A stretch of DNA of 64,000 bases, taken from NCBI RefSeq assembly GCF_901000735.1, contig NC_081542.1, forward strand, positions 44,742,238 to 44,806,237, written 5' to 3'. This document shows, one piece after another, positions 1-10,240 of this stretch. Both the position numbers and the translations under genes were made by a program. Positions within the stretch are counted from its first letter, which is position 1, and every line of letters begins with the position of its first letter. The notes below the pieces were generated by a model that was not told the DNA's origin, searched no databases, and worked only from the letters and a program-made list of their open reading frames with translations. The stretch comes from Corylus avellana (taxonomy: Eukaryota; Streptophyta; Magnoliopsida; Fagales; Betulaceae).

Positions 1-310
1 CACGTGTGATTTTTATATAATTAACAAACTACCTACCGAAAAGTCCTAGTCTAAAGTCTCTTCCTTAAAAATTGCGATGGCAATAGAATCAAATATAAAG
101 TTGTGTTGCTAAAATTCCCTGTGTGTGTACTGTGTACCGTTAATGAAGGACTGTAAAATGGAGGAAACAAGAACCGTTTGGACAATCCAATAATATATAT
201 GGTGTTGCAAAACACTCGTGTCAAGAAACAGAGCATGGAAAATAATGAAGCCTTAAAAATGTAAACACAATGTCAATGTTTGATGTCAACCATTCTAAGT
301 TGTTCCCCTG
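1..310 (-). repeat. Flank repeat, inverted copy of 24777-25102
   Basis: Read on the minus strand this stretch matches 24777-25102 read on the plus strand almost base for base, from the segment starting ACTTAGAATGGTTGACATCA to the window edge (TCACACGTG). Here it lies 3' of TIR copy A; at 25 kb it lies 5' of TIR copy D. The match is cut by the window start, so its true length is unknown. No coding function is seen in it. Confidence 0.85.
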
Positions 311-412
311 AACCTGAGAGGACCCTCTGGATATTTTTCACACTCTTCCATACGGTTAAAACAGTTGGCGAGGTAGTTACCTTGCTGAGCCGCAACCTGA
401 ACGGTCATTTTG
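303..412 (-). pseudogene. Fragment of an external alternative NAD(P)H dehydrogenase (NDB-type) exon
   Basis: The minus strand encodes about 35 residues including VAAQQGNYLANCFNRM and PEGPLRFRG. I recognise these as the conserved region of plant type II NAD(P)H dehydrogenases of the NDB class (flavoproteins on the outer face of the inner mitochondrial membrane) that follows the second dinucleotide-binding domain. Upstream the frame enters non-homologous sequence with a K-M-T segment replacing the family sequence; downstream it stops at the junction with the flank repeat near position 303. No other NDB exon is visible in the window, so this is a captured or orphaned exon piece, not a gene. It sits about 100 bp past the stop of TIR copy A and could be part of that transcript's 3' UTR. 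The family call is from memory of the motif. Confidence 0.6.
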
Positions 413-513
413 GAAGCAGACAAGACATGTAAGAATATATGTCTCATATATAATTAAAAGGGAATGACCTAAGAAAAATAGTATTGTACCCTGAGCTGTA
501 GCTGGAAGATTTT

Positions 514-2452
514 TCATCTGAGAATCCACCCGGGAAAGAAGATAAATAAACACAAATTATGCAACAATCGGTACTTTGAAACAAGGCTTTGGAATCTTTT
601 AGTCTTGGATTGATCTTCTTCTTCAAGCAAATTCTTTATTACTTTCGAAGCATTTACTAGGAATTCGGACCAATCCCTAAAAACCAAAAGCAGCAAAAGG
701 CAAATATTATACCGGAACTCTTAAGAGCATTTATATCCGGCAAATATTTAGCTAAAATTCAGTCAAATCATAAAATTTTTTTATTTTATCTACCAACTTT
801 TTTAAACAACATACATTCAACTCATTATTTTAACTAACGAGTTTTATTTGTTAATATAACTAATGTATTGTTGAACTAAAGTGCTCGGCAACTTGATGAG
901 CATTATAGTAGCTCAACAAATTCTTAACTATTTTGGCTAGCCAAATGTAAAGCTTTTTTGAAAAAAATAAATAAAAATAAAACAATCACTGGCAAAATCA
1001 GTAAACAAAATAAGTAATGCGACTAATCATAGATGGGTTGTGATAGCCACTTAGAGCATCACCAATAGATTATGGATCTATATGAGGTATATTTAGCTAG
1101 AACTAAGTAAAATGCATAATGTGCTGTTGTGAATAGCAACCTTTTCTTGTTTTCTGTAGCACACTAGATAAATATTTTATTGTTTCTTCATGTTAATTTC
1201 TGGTTTTTTATTGTTTCTCTCTTTTTCATGAAAATAGAAATATAATAAAAAAAAGCGAGAAATAATATTTAAAAGCAAGTATATAAAAGAGAATAAAAAA
1301 TATGTTGGAGATTGTATAAAAATAAATAAATAAATAAAGAGAAAACCTTTTATCAAGACCATCCTGATAACACCCATTTTACAGCCTTAATTAATAACCG
1401 ACAAATAAGCAAAAACATAAAAAGTGTACAAAAATAATTTGGACCAAAATATACTAGATTTTAGGGTGATAAAATTCCTGAAGGGTTAACCTTCCACATT
1501 TAAGTTTTAGTTTTGAATCCAAAAATGAGTTTTGAGATAATAGAAACGGGTTTTGAGACATTAGAAACAGGTTTAGAGGCATTAAAAACGGGTTTTGGAG
1601 TATTAGAAACGGATTTTGAGGCATTAGAAATAGGTTTTGAGGCATTAAAAATGGGTTTTGAATTTTTTTTTTTCTCTGATTTGGCGTGATTGTTCTCACT
1701 TTTATTTTTTGCATTTTTCTTAAATTGATGATGTATCACATGGTAATTGAAAGCTGCAAAAGGGGTGTTATCATGATGAACCTGATAATAGGCGCACTCA
1801 TAAATAAATCAAGTAAAGAATTACACTTTCTCAATAATCAATAAATATCTTACGTATTGTTGATGGAGATACTCTTAGCATTGTTTTTAATAATTATATG
1901 ATTTCTAACGTTATTCTTTTAGAGTTAAAAATAAAAAAATAAAATAAGACAGATAAAAATAGCTAGGATATTATACCCTTTGGACGAGTCGAAGGTTAGC
2001 CCAACGGTATATTTAACTTGTTCAAGTGCCCTTTCGAATCTCGAGATTTCTTCACCCGAAAATTGGCGTCCATTGTTGTTAACCCGAAGCTCTGACGGTT
2101 TGACATCCCAGAAGATGGGTAAAACTCTTTTGTTGGACTCCATGAAAAGAGTGAGCTCACGGAGACAATGGCGGGACTCACAATAGTTGGGCGACAAGAG
2201 TGCAACAGCAACCTTACAATTTCCGATAGCGGCGTCAATCTCATCGAACAACTTGTCCCCAGGCTTCATGTTTCGGCTGTCCATGAAAGGCTTAATCCCC
2301 AGCCTTGAAAGGTGCTCGTAGAGCAACCCAGCAATGTTTTTCTTCGTATCGCTTCCTCTGTGGTTTATGAACACGTCGCATGGCTCTCTGTTTTTACAGT
2401 AGTTTCGAGTTTCCACTTTCCTTTTCCTCCGCCGACGTTTGAACTCGACCAT
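514..2452 (-). CDS. TIR-only (TX-type) protein, copy A, two exons
   Basis: Joined exons 2452-1977 and 676-514 give 212 aa. Exon 1 encodes a basic leader (about 15 residues) and one TIR domain: CDVFINHRGSDTKKN (beta-A and alpha-A), KPFMDSRNMKPGDKL (BB loop) and ESRHCLREL, whose Glu matches the catalytic glutamate of plant TIR NADases. The donor is GG^GTATAA and the acceptor TTTTTAG^GGATTGG, restoring KGDWSEF, the conserved junction of this family. No NB-ARC or LRR follows, so this is a stand-alone TIR like the TX/BdTIR/OsTIR group. TIR enzymes of this type cleave NAD+ to produce signals for EDS1 complexes (family knowledge). The start is the ATG at 2452: the in-frame stretch upstream, to a TGA, has no ATG, because the start used in copy D reads AAG here. 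A transposon insertion enlarges the intron to 1.3 kb. Whether it is expressed is unknown. Confidence 0.75.
1338..1800. mobile_element. Non-autonomous TIR element inside the intron of TIR copy A
   Basis: About 460 bp present in the copy A intron and absent from the homologous copy B intron (break at 4390-4405). The two ends form imperfect inverted repeats of about 35 bp (left TTATCAAGACCATCCTGATA; the reverse complement of the right end reads TTATCAGGTTCATCATGATA). AAATAAAT-type sequence flanks both sides and occurs once in copy B, consistent with an 8-9 bp target duplication, though it is low complexity. The core holds the 21-bp minisatellite. A Mutator-like origin is possible but unproven. 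Confidence 0.65.
1526..1662. repeat. 21-bp minisatellite
   Basis: About six head-to-tail units of a 21-bp motif close to GTTTTGAGGCATTAGAAACG, with scattered substitutions. Because 21 is a multiple of three, long open frames run through it on the minus strand (heptads such as NPFLMPQ), but these are by-products of the repeat and not a gene. Confidence 0.85.
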
Positions 2453-2544
2453 TGTTGCAATTCCCAAAGCACACAACAACCCGGTACCATGCCGGTTCTT
2501 CTGTTTATCGTCTTGTCTCCCAACCTTCCTTCAACGTACGTCTA

Positions 2545-2681
2545 CTCTGTTTTCACAGTACTTTCGAGTTTTCACTTTTCTTTTTCCTCTACTTACGTTT
2601 GAGCTCCATTGCAATCTGCAGAGCAGACGGCAAATCGGTAGCGTGCCGGTTCTTCTGTTGATCCTCTTGTCTCCCAAACAT
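2545..2681 (-). pseudogene. Partial tandem duplicate of the 5' end of the TIR exon
   Basis: Directly upstream of copy A the 5' coding sequence of the family is repeated: an ATG at 2681 starts MFGRQEDQQKNR, the same start as copy D (MFGRQEDNNR), followed by a QIAM segment and a TAG about 30 codons in. Sequence like the KVxTRxYC segment follows and ends near 2545, just before the TIR domain would begin. It looks like a partial-exon duplication left behind when copy A formed. It might act as a short upstream ORF in the leader if transcription starts upstream. Confidence 0.6.
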
Positions 2682-2734
2682 TCTCGAACGTCTAACTCGC
2701 CTTGCTTGATTTTCGTTGATGATCGGAAACTCCC

Positions 2735-3180
2735 TTGAGCTTGCACTTCCGCCTCATTCGATCTCCTTTCTACCTTTTTCTTTTACTTTTCCAAGCTTCA
2801 AGCTCTCATTCTCTCTCTCTGTCCAAACCAAAAACCCAACAAAATCAAACAACACTTAGATGCATTATCTCAACTCCCTGCCTACTTAAGATCAACCATC
2901 CAAATATGGATTCATATTTCATACTTCAGATGAAATGAGTATTTCAAAAAGATAAAGAAAATCTCAAGATTAACTCAAATTGCTAGATTTGAAAGAAAAT
3001 ATAATGCGTGATTCGATTGAAATCAAATCCTATAGTATAAAATCAAATCTAGTAATATATTCTAACATGATTTTTGTCGATGACCGATACCCCTAGCTTG
3101 CATTTCCGCCTCCTTCGTTTTCCATTCTCACTCTGTCATTTACTTCTCCAAGCATGAAGCTCTCATTCTCTCTGTGGTTT
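2735..3180 (-). repeat. 5'-flank block of TIR copy A, two direct copies, inverted relative to 10241-10663
   Basis: Two direct copies (about 2735-2830 and 3085-3175) of a block that on the minus strand reads (GA)n, then GCTTCATGCTTGGAGAAGTA, then GGCGGAAGTGCAAGCTC. The same block occurs twice on the plus strand at 10241-10663. In copy A it leads directly into the duplicated TIR 5' end, so it is probably leader or promoter sequence of the family. Confidence 0.65.
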
Positions 3181-3658
3181 CTAAAACAATAAGGGGAAGG
3201 GAGATCCCGGAGCTGTACTTCGACGCAATATGAATTCGTCGACTAAAGGGAAGGGATTTTTTTTTGATAAGTAAAGGGGAGGGATTGCAGCTGTACTTTC
3301 CATTCAACTCTTTAAATTATTATTATTATTATTATTTTTTTTTTTTTATATATATAAATATAACTAGCCACTTTTTAAAACTATTAAACATCAAAATTTC
3401 TAAATATTTTTTTACTTTAACTAAATATTATTTTTTAATTAATATATCTAACTACCATGAAACTAACTCACTTCCCGTATATACCAAATTACTTTGGCTG
3501 CCAAACCAAATTACACCTAGTAAGGAGAACAGAAAGGGATATGGGTAAGGTAAGGAGAACAGAGAACAGAGCACTAGATCCAACACAGTGACTGAATCAT
3601 TGGCAAAAGGAAAATGAAAAAGAAACTAACAAAGAAATTTGCCATGAGATTTACCTTG

Positions 3659-3758
3659 NNNNNNNNNNNNNNNNNNNNNNNNNNNNNNNNNNNNNNNNNN
3701 NNNNNNNNNNNNNNNNNNNNNNNNNNNNNNNNNNNNNNNNNNNNNNNNNNNNNNNNNN
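3659..3758. other. Assembly gap, 100 N
   Basis: Exactly 100 N, a placeholder of unknown true length. It removes the start of TIR copy B and separates the head-to-head copies A and B. Confidence 0.99.
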
Positions 3759-5395
3759 TCGGCAGAGGAAAAAGAAAGTGGAAACTCGAAACTACTGTAA
3801 AAACAGAGAGCCATGCGACGTGTTCATAAACCACAGAGGAAGCGATACGAAGAAAAACATTGCCGGGTTGCTCTACGAGCACCTTTCAAGGTTGGGGATT
3901 AAGCCTTTCATGGACAGCCGAAACATGAAGCCTGGGGACAAGTTGTTCGACGAGATTGACGCCGCTATCGGAAATTGTAAGGTTGCTGTTGCACTCTTGT
4001 CGCCCAACTATTGTGAGTCCCGCCATTGTCTCCGTGAGCTCACTCTTTTAATGGAGTCCAACAAAAGAGTTTTACCCATCTTCTGGGATGTCAAACCGTC
4101 AGAGCTTCGGGTTAACAGCAATGGACGCCAATTTTCAGATGAAGAAATCTCGAGATTCGAAAGGGCACTTGAACAAGTTAAATATACCATTGGGCTAACC
4201 TTCAACTCGAACAAAGGGTATAATATCTCTAGCTATTTTTATCTGTCTTCTTATTTTATTTTTTATTTTTTAACTCTAAAAGAATAACGTTAGAAATCAT
4301 ATAATTATTAAAAACAATGCTAAGAGTATCTCCAACAACAATATGTAAGATATTTATTGTTTATTGAGAAAGTGCAATTCTTTACTTGATTTATTTATTT
4401 TTATACAATCTCCAACATATTTTTTATTCTCTTTTATACTTGCTTTTAAATATTATTTCTCGCTTTTTTAATTATATTCTATTTTCATGAAAAAGAGAGA
4501 AACAATAAAAAACTAGAAAGTAACATGAAGAAACAATAAAATATTTATCTAGTGTGCTACATAGAACAACATAAGGTTGCTCTTCACTGTAGCACATTAT
4601 ACATTTTACTTAGTTCTAGCTAAATATAGCTCATATAGATCCATAATCTATTGAAGATGCTCTAAGTGGCGATCAGAACCGATCTATGATTAGTCGCATT
4701 ACTTATTTTGTTTCCTAATTTCGCTAGTGATTGTTTTATTTTTAAATTTTTATCAAAAAAGCTTTACATTTGGCCAGCCAAAATAGTTAAGAATTTGTTG
4801 ACCTACTATAATGCTCATCAATTTGCCGAGCAATTTAGTTCAACAATACATTAGTTATATTAACAAATAAAACTTGTTAGCTAAAATAATGAGTTGAATG
4901 TATGTTCTTTAAAAAAGTTTGTAGATAAAATAAAATTTTTTTTATGATTTGACTGAATTTTAGCTACATATTTGCCGGGTATAAATGCTCTTAAGAGTTC
5001 CGTATAATATTTGCCTTTTGCTGCTTTTGGTTTTTAGGGATTGGTCCGAATTCCTAGTAAATGCTTCGAAAGTAATAAAGAATTTGCTTGAAGAAGAAGA
5101 TCAATCCATGACTGAAAGATTCCAAAGCCTTGTTTCAAAGTACCGATTGTTGCATAATTTGTGTTTATTTATCTCCTTTACTCAAAAGCAACCACAAAAG
5201 GCGCCGTCATGTCATCCGGTCTCGTGGCCAATCCCGGCGGCGGAGGGATGGAATCATGCCCTTCAAAAATCTGAAGAACGTTTCCAACCTGAGTGTATCA
5301 TATGTAGGATTATTATACCACGTCTTCATCGAAACTTGCTACTCCACATCGCCGAAGATCGTGATCACCCTGAGGATGACTGTTATTTTATATGA
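3759..5395 (+). CDS. TIR-only (TX-type) protein, copy B, 5' end lost in gap
   Basis: Exon 1 enters from the gap at 3759 and runs to 4217; exon 2 is 5038-5395. The visible TIR domain is nearly identical to copy A: CDVFINHRGSDTKKN, the BB-loop segment with KPGDKL, and SRHCLREL with the catalytic-type Glu. Splice sites are GG^GTATAA and TTTTTAG^GGATTGG. After the conserved DWSEFLVNASKVIKNLLEEE segment the frame continues for about 95 residues into sequence not shared with copy A but shared with the 3' flank of copy D, so the tail is either a lineage-specific extension or readthrough past a further, unseen splice site. The true ATG lies in the gap; the open frame at the gap edge agrees with an intact gene. 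NAD+-cleaving immune signalling is inferred from the family. Confidence 0.7.
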
Positions 5396-6110
5396 GAATT
5401 GCTAGGGAGTCAAACAAATGAACCCAAATTTTTTATTAAATTAACGTGACAAACTGTGAGTGATAGACAAAGAAAAAATAATTACATTTTTTTAATTTAA
5501 AAACTCTTACCACATTAATTTGTTAAATTTTTTAGATTCATTTATTTGGTTCCCTAACACGAGCCATTTTATATACTGAGGTGCATTGTAATCTGACTTG
5601 TGATCAAGGTTTCACGTACATTTTTCTAATGGTGTGAGACCTGAGCATTATTAGAGTATTTAGTTATGATTTTGAAAAGGCCCAAAAATTGTACCCATTG
5701 ATTAAAGTTACAAATAATAAAAGCGCTTCGAGTTTTAATTAGCTTTTCTTTTATTGCTCTGTTATTGGGTTGAAAACAGAGGAGATTATGGGGCGGGCAA
5801 AAAGAGGGTTGGGAGGTGGGCAGCGAAGCTCCATTAACGGGCTGAGTGTGGTTCATGGGTACGTATGTGGTATTGGAATATTGGGAAGTTAATTAACGAA
5901 AATTATAAGAAGCCGTCTGTCACGTCAGTGTGTGACGTGGAGGTAGTAGGTGATGCATGAAGGTTCAACCTGGTTTAATTGTGTCTAGCCAACCTGTGTG
6001 GCAGTGAGTTGCATGCAGCACGCTCAGAGGTGTTCAACGCCTGTGCTTCAGTGCGTGTTAGTGGGCAGCTCGTGAGAAGTTGTCTTTGTTTAACTATCAT
6101 AGGTTAAAAC
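5175..6110. repeat. 3'-flank segment shared with copy D (27965-28900)
   Basis: Starting at ACTCAAAAGCAACCACAAAA, this flank matches 27965-28900 over most of its length (for example GAGACCTGAGCATTATTAGA against GAGACCTGAGCATTAGAGTA), and the match resumes at 9490-9600 against 29040-29145. It shows that B and D arose by segmental duplication and later received different insertions. Confidence 0.8.
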
Positions 6111-6112
6111 AA

Positions 6113-6343
6113 GCTAGGTGTTTTTTTTTTTTTAAAAAAAAAAAAAAAATTTAATCTTTTTAAGTGGATATTATTTTTTAAAAATTAAGTAGGAGAAATA
6201 AGAGCACTTAAAAGAATACTAGAAGAACACCTAGCATTCTCCAAACAAGAGAAAAATGTTATGTGCTCTAGGTGCTTTTCTGATGTTCTCTTGGTATTCT
6301 TAAGATCTTATGTGGATATTATTTTTTAAATATTAAGTGAAAG
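6113..6343. mobile_element. Foldback MITE, left part
   Basis: An inverted-repeat hairpin with arms around 6201-6240 (AAGAATACTAGAAGAACACC) and 6262-6305, absent at the matching place in the copy D flank. A possible other end of the same family lies at 9421-9476 (AATAATATCTACCTAACATC), suggesting the copia element inserted into this MITE. The outer ends are too degenerate to define a target duplication. Confidence 0.45.
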
Positions 6344-6501
6344 TGTTGAGAATAAGGTTATATATTGAATCACATGGTATAATATACAGAAGAAGCCTAT
6401 ATATAAGCTAATAATACAGACCTAGTAGAATAAGAAAAGGTAAACCTAGTAGACTTAAAATACCAAAAAAAGTAAATAACAATAACATAATATTATTAAC
6501 A
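6344..6501 (-). repeat. 3' LTR of the copia element
   Basis: On the minus strand 158 bp starting TGTTAATAAT and ending CTCAACA, with the TGTT...AACA ends typical of LTRs. It is preceded by the polypurine-like tract CTTGTGGGAGGC immediately after the RNase H stop. A GGCTTCTTCTGTATATTATA segment resembles the promoter region. There is no partner LTR in the window, so age cannot be measured. Confidence 0.75.
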
Positions 6502-6514
6502 GCCTCCCACAAGC

Positions 6515-7380
6515 TCAAGGTGGAGTGCGAGAGACCAACTTGAGGTTGGACAGAAGATCACGAAAACGCCCTGGAGGATGTGACTTTGTAAAGATGTCTA
6601 CGAGCACATCATGGGACGTGACAGAATGAAGCTGTAATGAGCCCTGAAGAAGATGATGACGAACAAAATGACAATCAATCTCAATATGTTTTGTCCGTTC
6701 ATGAAAAACATCATTATGAGCAATCTGAATAGCACTCTTGTTGTCACAATATACAGGAGTAGCAGAAGAAAGAGAAACACCCATATCCTATAACAGCCAT
6801 CGCAACCAAACAAGCTCCGCGGTAGTGTCAGCTACAGCACGATATTCTGCCTTGGAGCTAGATCAAGCAACAACAGTCTATTTCTTACTTCGCCAAGAGA
6901 TAAGAGAGGTGCTAAATAGGAAACAGTAACTAGTGGTAGAGTGACGATCGGTTGAATCACCCTCCCAATCAGCATCAGTATAAGCATGCAGTTGTAGAGG
7001 AGACTGAGAAGAGAAATAAAGCCTATGAAATAATGTCCCCTTCAGGTACCAAAGAATGCAGAGGACAGCTGAGAAATGAGTGGAGCAAGGAGCAGCCATA
7101 AATTGACTCACTTCATGGACAGCATACGAGATATCAGGTCGAGTGATAGTAAGGTAGACAAGATTGCCAACTAAATGCCGATATAAGGTAAAATCGTGAA
7201 GAGGCTCGCCATCATGAGGAGTGAGACGAGTATTAAGCTCAGTCGGTGTGTCGACAATCTTACTGTCTGTAAGATTGGCCCAGAAAAGCAGATCAGAGAT
7301 ATACTTGGCCTGTGTTAAATAATAACCATCAGAAAAAAGAGGAGATCTCAAGACCAAGAAAATAGCTGAGAGGGCCAAGA
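6515..7380 (-). pseudogene. copia RNase H / connection domain, broken
   Basis: Recognisable copia segments on the minus strand: YRHLVGNLVYLTITRPDISY, then YTDADWEGD (RNase H, first acidic motif), SWRSKK followed by an in-frame stop, and after the stop YCDNKSAIQIAHN and ERTKHIEIDCHFVR, the C-terminal RNase H motifs. The frame also shifts relative to the RT part near 7380. No functional enzyme can be made. Confidence 0.9.
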
Positions 7381-7949
7381 TTTTTCATCTCAAAGTGCTG
7401 ACTGAGAAACTGTTTAAGTTCCTGAATACCAGTGATATAATCTCCAGTGATAATCATGTCATCAACATATAGTAGAAGAAGTATGGTACCCCGGTCTGTG
7501 CGGCAAATAAACAAGGCTGAACCATAAGAACTGATGGAGTAGCCAAGGCAAGAGATAGTGGCGCTAAACTTAGCAAACCATGCTTGAGGTGCTTGCTTAA
7601 GTCCATATAGAGCTCGACGAATATGACAAACCTTGTTTGTAGGATGAGATAATCCAGGAGGTGGCTGCATATAGACTTCTTCACTTAAATTACCATTAAG
7701 AAAGACATTTTTGACATCCATTTGACAAAGTGACCAATGTCGAGAAGTTGCAACAGCCAACAAAGCACGCACAGAAGAGAGTCGAGCAACTAGAGCAAAA
7801 GTCTCCTCATAATCTACACTATATTCCTGAGTAAAACCTCTGGCCACAAGTCGAGCCTTGTACCTGTCAACAGAACCATCGGAACAAGTCTTGATTTTGT
7901 AAACCCACTTACACCCAACCACAGATTTTTCAAGACGTAAGTCAACCAA
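7329..7949 (-). pseudogene. copia reverse transcriptase domain
   Basis: About 206 open residues on the minus strand with the RT_2-type core: KWVYKIK, YKARLVARGFTQ, QMDVKNVFLNG (the usual Ala is Val here), ALYGLKQAPQAWF and the catalytic YVDDMIITG. It ends at a stop after the YFLGLEI segment and is out of frame with both the integrase upstream and the RNase H downstream. Confidence 0.93.
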
Positions 7950-8334
7950 ATCTCATGTATTGTTCTTGTGTAAAACATCAAGTTCTTCTTTCATTGTAGC
8001 CTTTCAAAGAGGGTTAGTGGAGGCCTCATAAAAGGAGTGAGGCTCATGCAAGGTAGCTAAGGCATGAAAGCAATGAAAATCCTGTAAATGGGATGGGAGA
8101 GATCTTACTCGGGTGGATCGACGAAGGTCAGGTGGTGGAGTGCAAACTGGATCCTTGGATGGAACAGAACTTGGGGAGGCAGGCGAAGAACTTGGGGACG
8201 CAGGTCAAGCGGCGTCGAGGGTATCAGAACCTGGTGACGTAGGTGAAGCAGCGTCGAGGGCATTAGATGACTGCAGTTCGAGCGAGATAGACTCTGGCAA
8301 GACATTGGTGGTGGGAGAAGGAGAAAGAGAAAAC

Positions 8335-9418
8335 TCAAGAAGGGTAGTAAAGGGAGGGATCGGATGATGGCATGCTAAATTTTCCGACTTCGTAGAATAG
8401 TCGATGCTCCCAAAAAACTACATGACGGGAGATGTGAAGACGACGAGACACAAGATCATAACACCGGTAGCCCTTTTGTTCCACTCCATATCCAAGAAAA
8501 CAACACATTCGAGAACGAGGCTCAAGTTTGGTACGCTTATGAGGCTGGAGTAAAACAAAACAGGCAGAACCAAAGACACGGAGACGGTGATATGAAGGGA
8601 TAGAGCCAAACAACCACTTGTGAGGAGAGCAATTATCAAAGATAGGGGTAGGTAACGTATTGATCGTGTAGACAGCCGTGAGAGTAGCTTCACCCCAAAA
8701 TAGGGTAGGAACAGATGTAGAAATGAGAAGAGCACGGACAATGTCTAAAATGTACCTAAGTTTACGTTCAGCTTGACCATTTTGTTGTGAGGTGCCTAGA
8801 CACGACAAGTGAGGAACAATGCCATAATGTTTGAGAATAACTTGAAAATCATGTTGAGTATATTCTAAAGCATTATGAGAACGAAAAGCTTTGATGGGTT
8901 TTGAAAATTGGGTTTCAACCATTTTGGCAAAAGTACGATAAATGTCCAATAATTCAAAACGAGATTTCATTAAAAACACCCAAGTGTAACAAGAGAAATC
9001 ATTAACAAAAATAACAAAATAACGTGAGCCACTCATGCTAGCAACAGGAGAATGTCCCCAAACATCATAATGAATTAAATCAAAAGAAGTAGTAGCATGA
9101 GACTCACTATTATTAAATGGCAAAGCCGGTTGTTTACCAAGTTGACATGAACTACAATCAAAAGAATGATTGGAAATTGAACCTAACAAACCATTTGAAG
9201 CTAAAATTGAATGCGAGAGGCAGACGCATAACCAAAACGCGAATGCCAAAGTGCAAGAGATGGTGATGACGAAGAGGCACAAGCAGAGACGCCTGTGGTG
9301 GGGAGATGTAAGGATGAGAGTTCGAACATACGCCCAATTTTACGCCTGGTCCCAATGGTCTGACTCGTACGAGGATCCTGTACATGCACACCAGAAAAGT
9401 AAAAAACAAGTCTAATAT
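8335..9418 (-). pseudogene. copia gag-pre-integrase and integrase core
   Basis: The minus strand begins in the gag-pre-integrase domain (TSQTIGTRRKIGRMFEL, then LALWHSRFGYAS), shifts frame near 9205, then runs through the integrase: CSSCQLGKQ (zinc-finger end), the D of HYDVWG, the D of FVNDFSCYTW, and the E of SQQNGQAERK, giving the D,D,E triad. It ends in the GYRCYDL and SRHVVFWE region. The start at 9418 marks the truncation. Confidence 0.92.
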
Positions 9419-9621
9419 CTTTCTTTTTTTGTTTTTAAATAATATCTACCTAACATCAATAGAACACCAAAAAAACACTAAAATAGCAATACATATCATT
9501 ACTCACTTTTCTATCACAATCATATTTTCAAATAACATGGATGTAGGGGTGGGCTAGCTACCGGAAAAAGCTTGATTAATTATTTGGGTAAAAGATAGAA
9601 GGTTTTTATTATTTTATTTGT

Positions 9622-10150
9622 TAGGGTAAAGATCAACAGCACGCGGCGTGCATTGCACGCCCGTGCTGTTGATCTTAAAAAAAAAATAAAAAAAAAAAAA
9701 AAAAAAATTTTTGCACTGGGCGTGCCACGCCCGCGCGTGCTGCCAATCAGTGCTCTGTTTGTTAAAAGAAGGGGTATTATAGGAATATAAAAAAATAAGT
9801 GAGAATTTTGATACATTTTAGTAGTTTGGAGGGCTGCTTTAGTACCTTTTGAACATTAGATGACTATATTGCAAACGGTCGGTAGTTTGAGATTTTTTTT
9901 TATATTTTTCCTCCAAAAAAAAAAAAAACAAGTAAGCATTTTCACAGCCAGCCGCACACGTAGCTGTGGTGTAATTGGAGGATACTCACTCGAGCACTGA
10001 TTGGGAGCACGCGGCGTGCGTGCATGCCCCAGTGCAAATTTTTTTTTTTTATTGGGAGCACGCGGCGTGCGTGCATGCCCCAGTGCAAATTTTTTTTTTT
10101 TAAAAAAAAATTTTTTTGCATGCGGCGTGCCCTGTTTTGTTTTACCCTAC
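9622..10150. mobile_element. Foldback element with GC-rich palindromic arms
   Basis: The left end TTAGGGTAAAGATCAACAGC and right end CCTGTTTTGTTTTACCCTAC are inverted. Inside, CACGCGGCGTGC palindromes are repeated, GCACTGGGCGTGCCACGCCC at 9713 opposes the inverted form at about 10000-10030, and a unit of about 50 bp starting ATTGGGAGCACGCGGCGTGC is tandemly repeated at about 10000 and 10050. Poly-T/poly-A tracts separate the arms. It has no coding capacity. Confidence 0.6.
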
Positions 10151-10240
10151 TCACTCCCATTTGGTGAAAAGGCTTAACAGACCCGCACCCCTAGTCCAAG
10201 AATAAAGAATTATAGTCTTGCCCTTTTTGTCAGTAACCAG

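Larger units (their letters stand above)
6344..9418 (-). mobile_element. 5'-truncated Ty1/copia retrotransposon
   Basis: Minus-strand order is gag-pre-integrase, integrase, reverse transcriptase, RNase H, polypurine tract, 3' LTR: the integrase-before-RT order that defines copia. The 5' LTR, gag and protease are missing; the match stops at about 9418. Three frame changes and a stop codon break the polyprotein, so the copy is dead. It interrupts the B-type flank, which is continuous at 28.9-29.1 kb. Confidence 0.93.

Noticed and set aside
1454..1739. Minus-strand frames with NPFLMPQ-type heptads
   Set aside because: Produced by the 21-bp minisatellite within a transposon in an intron.
303..2452. 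Functional NADase plus NAD(P)H dehydrogenase module
   Set aside because: The dehydrogenase piece is one truncated exon of about 35 codons, so adjacency is best explained by capture or rearrangement.
514..5395. Copies A and B as two alleles of one gene inverted by misassembly
   Set aside because: Exon and intron are very similar, but their 3' flanks are unrelated beyond exon 2, so they behave as paralogs; the orientation across the gap still needs read support.
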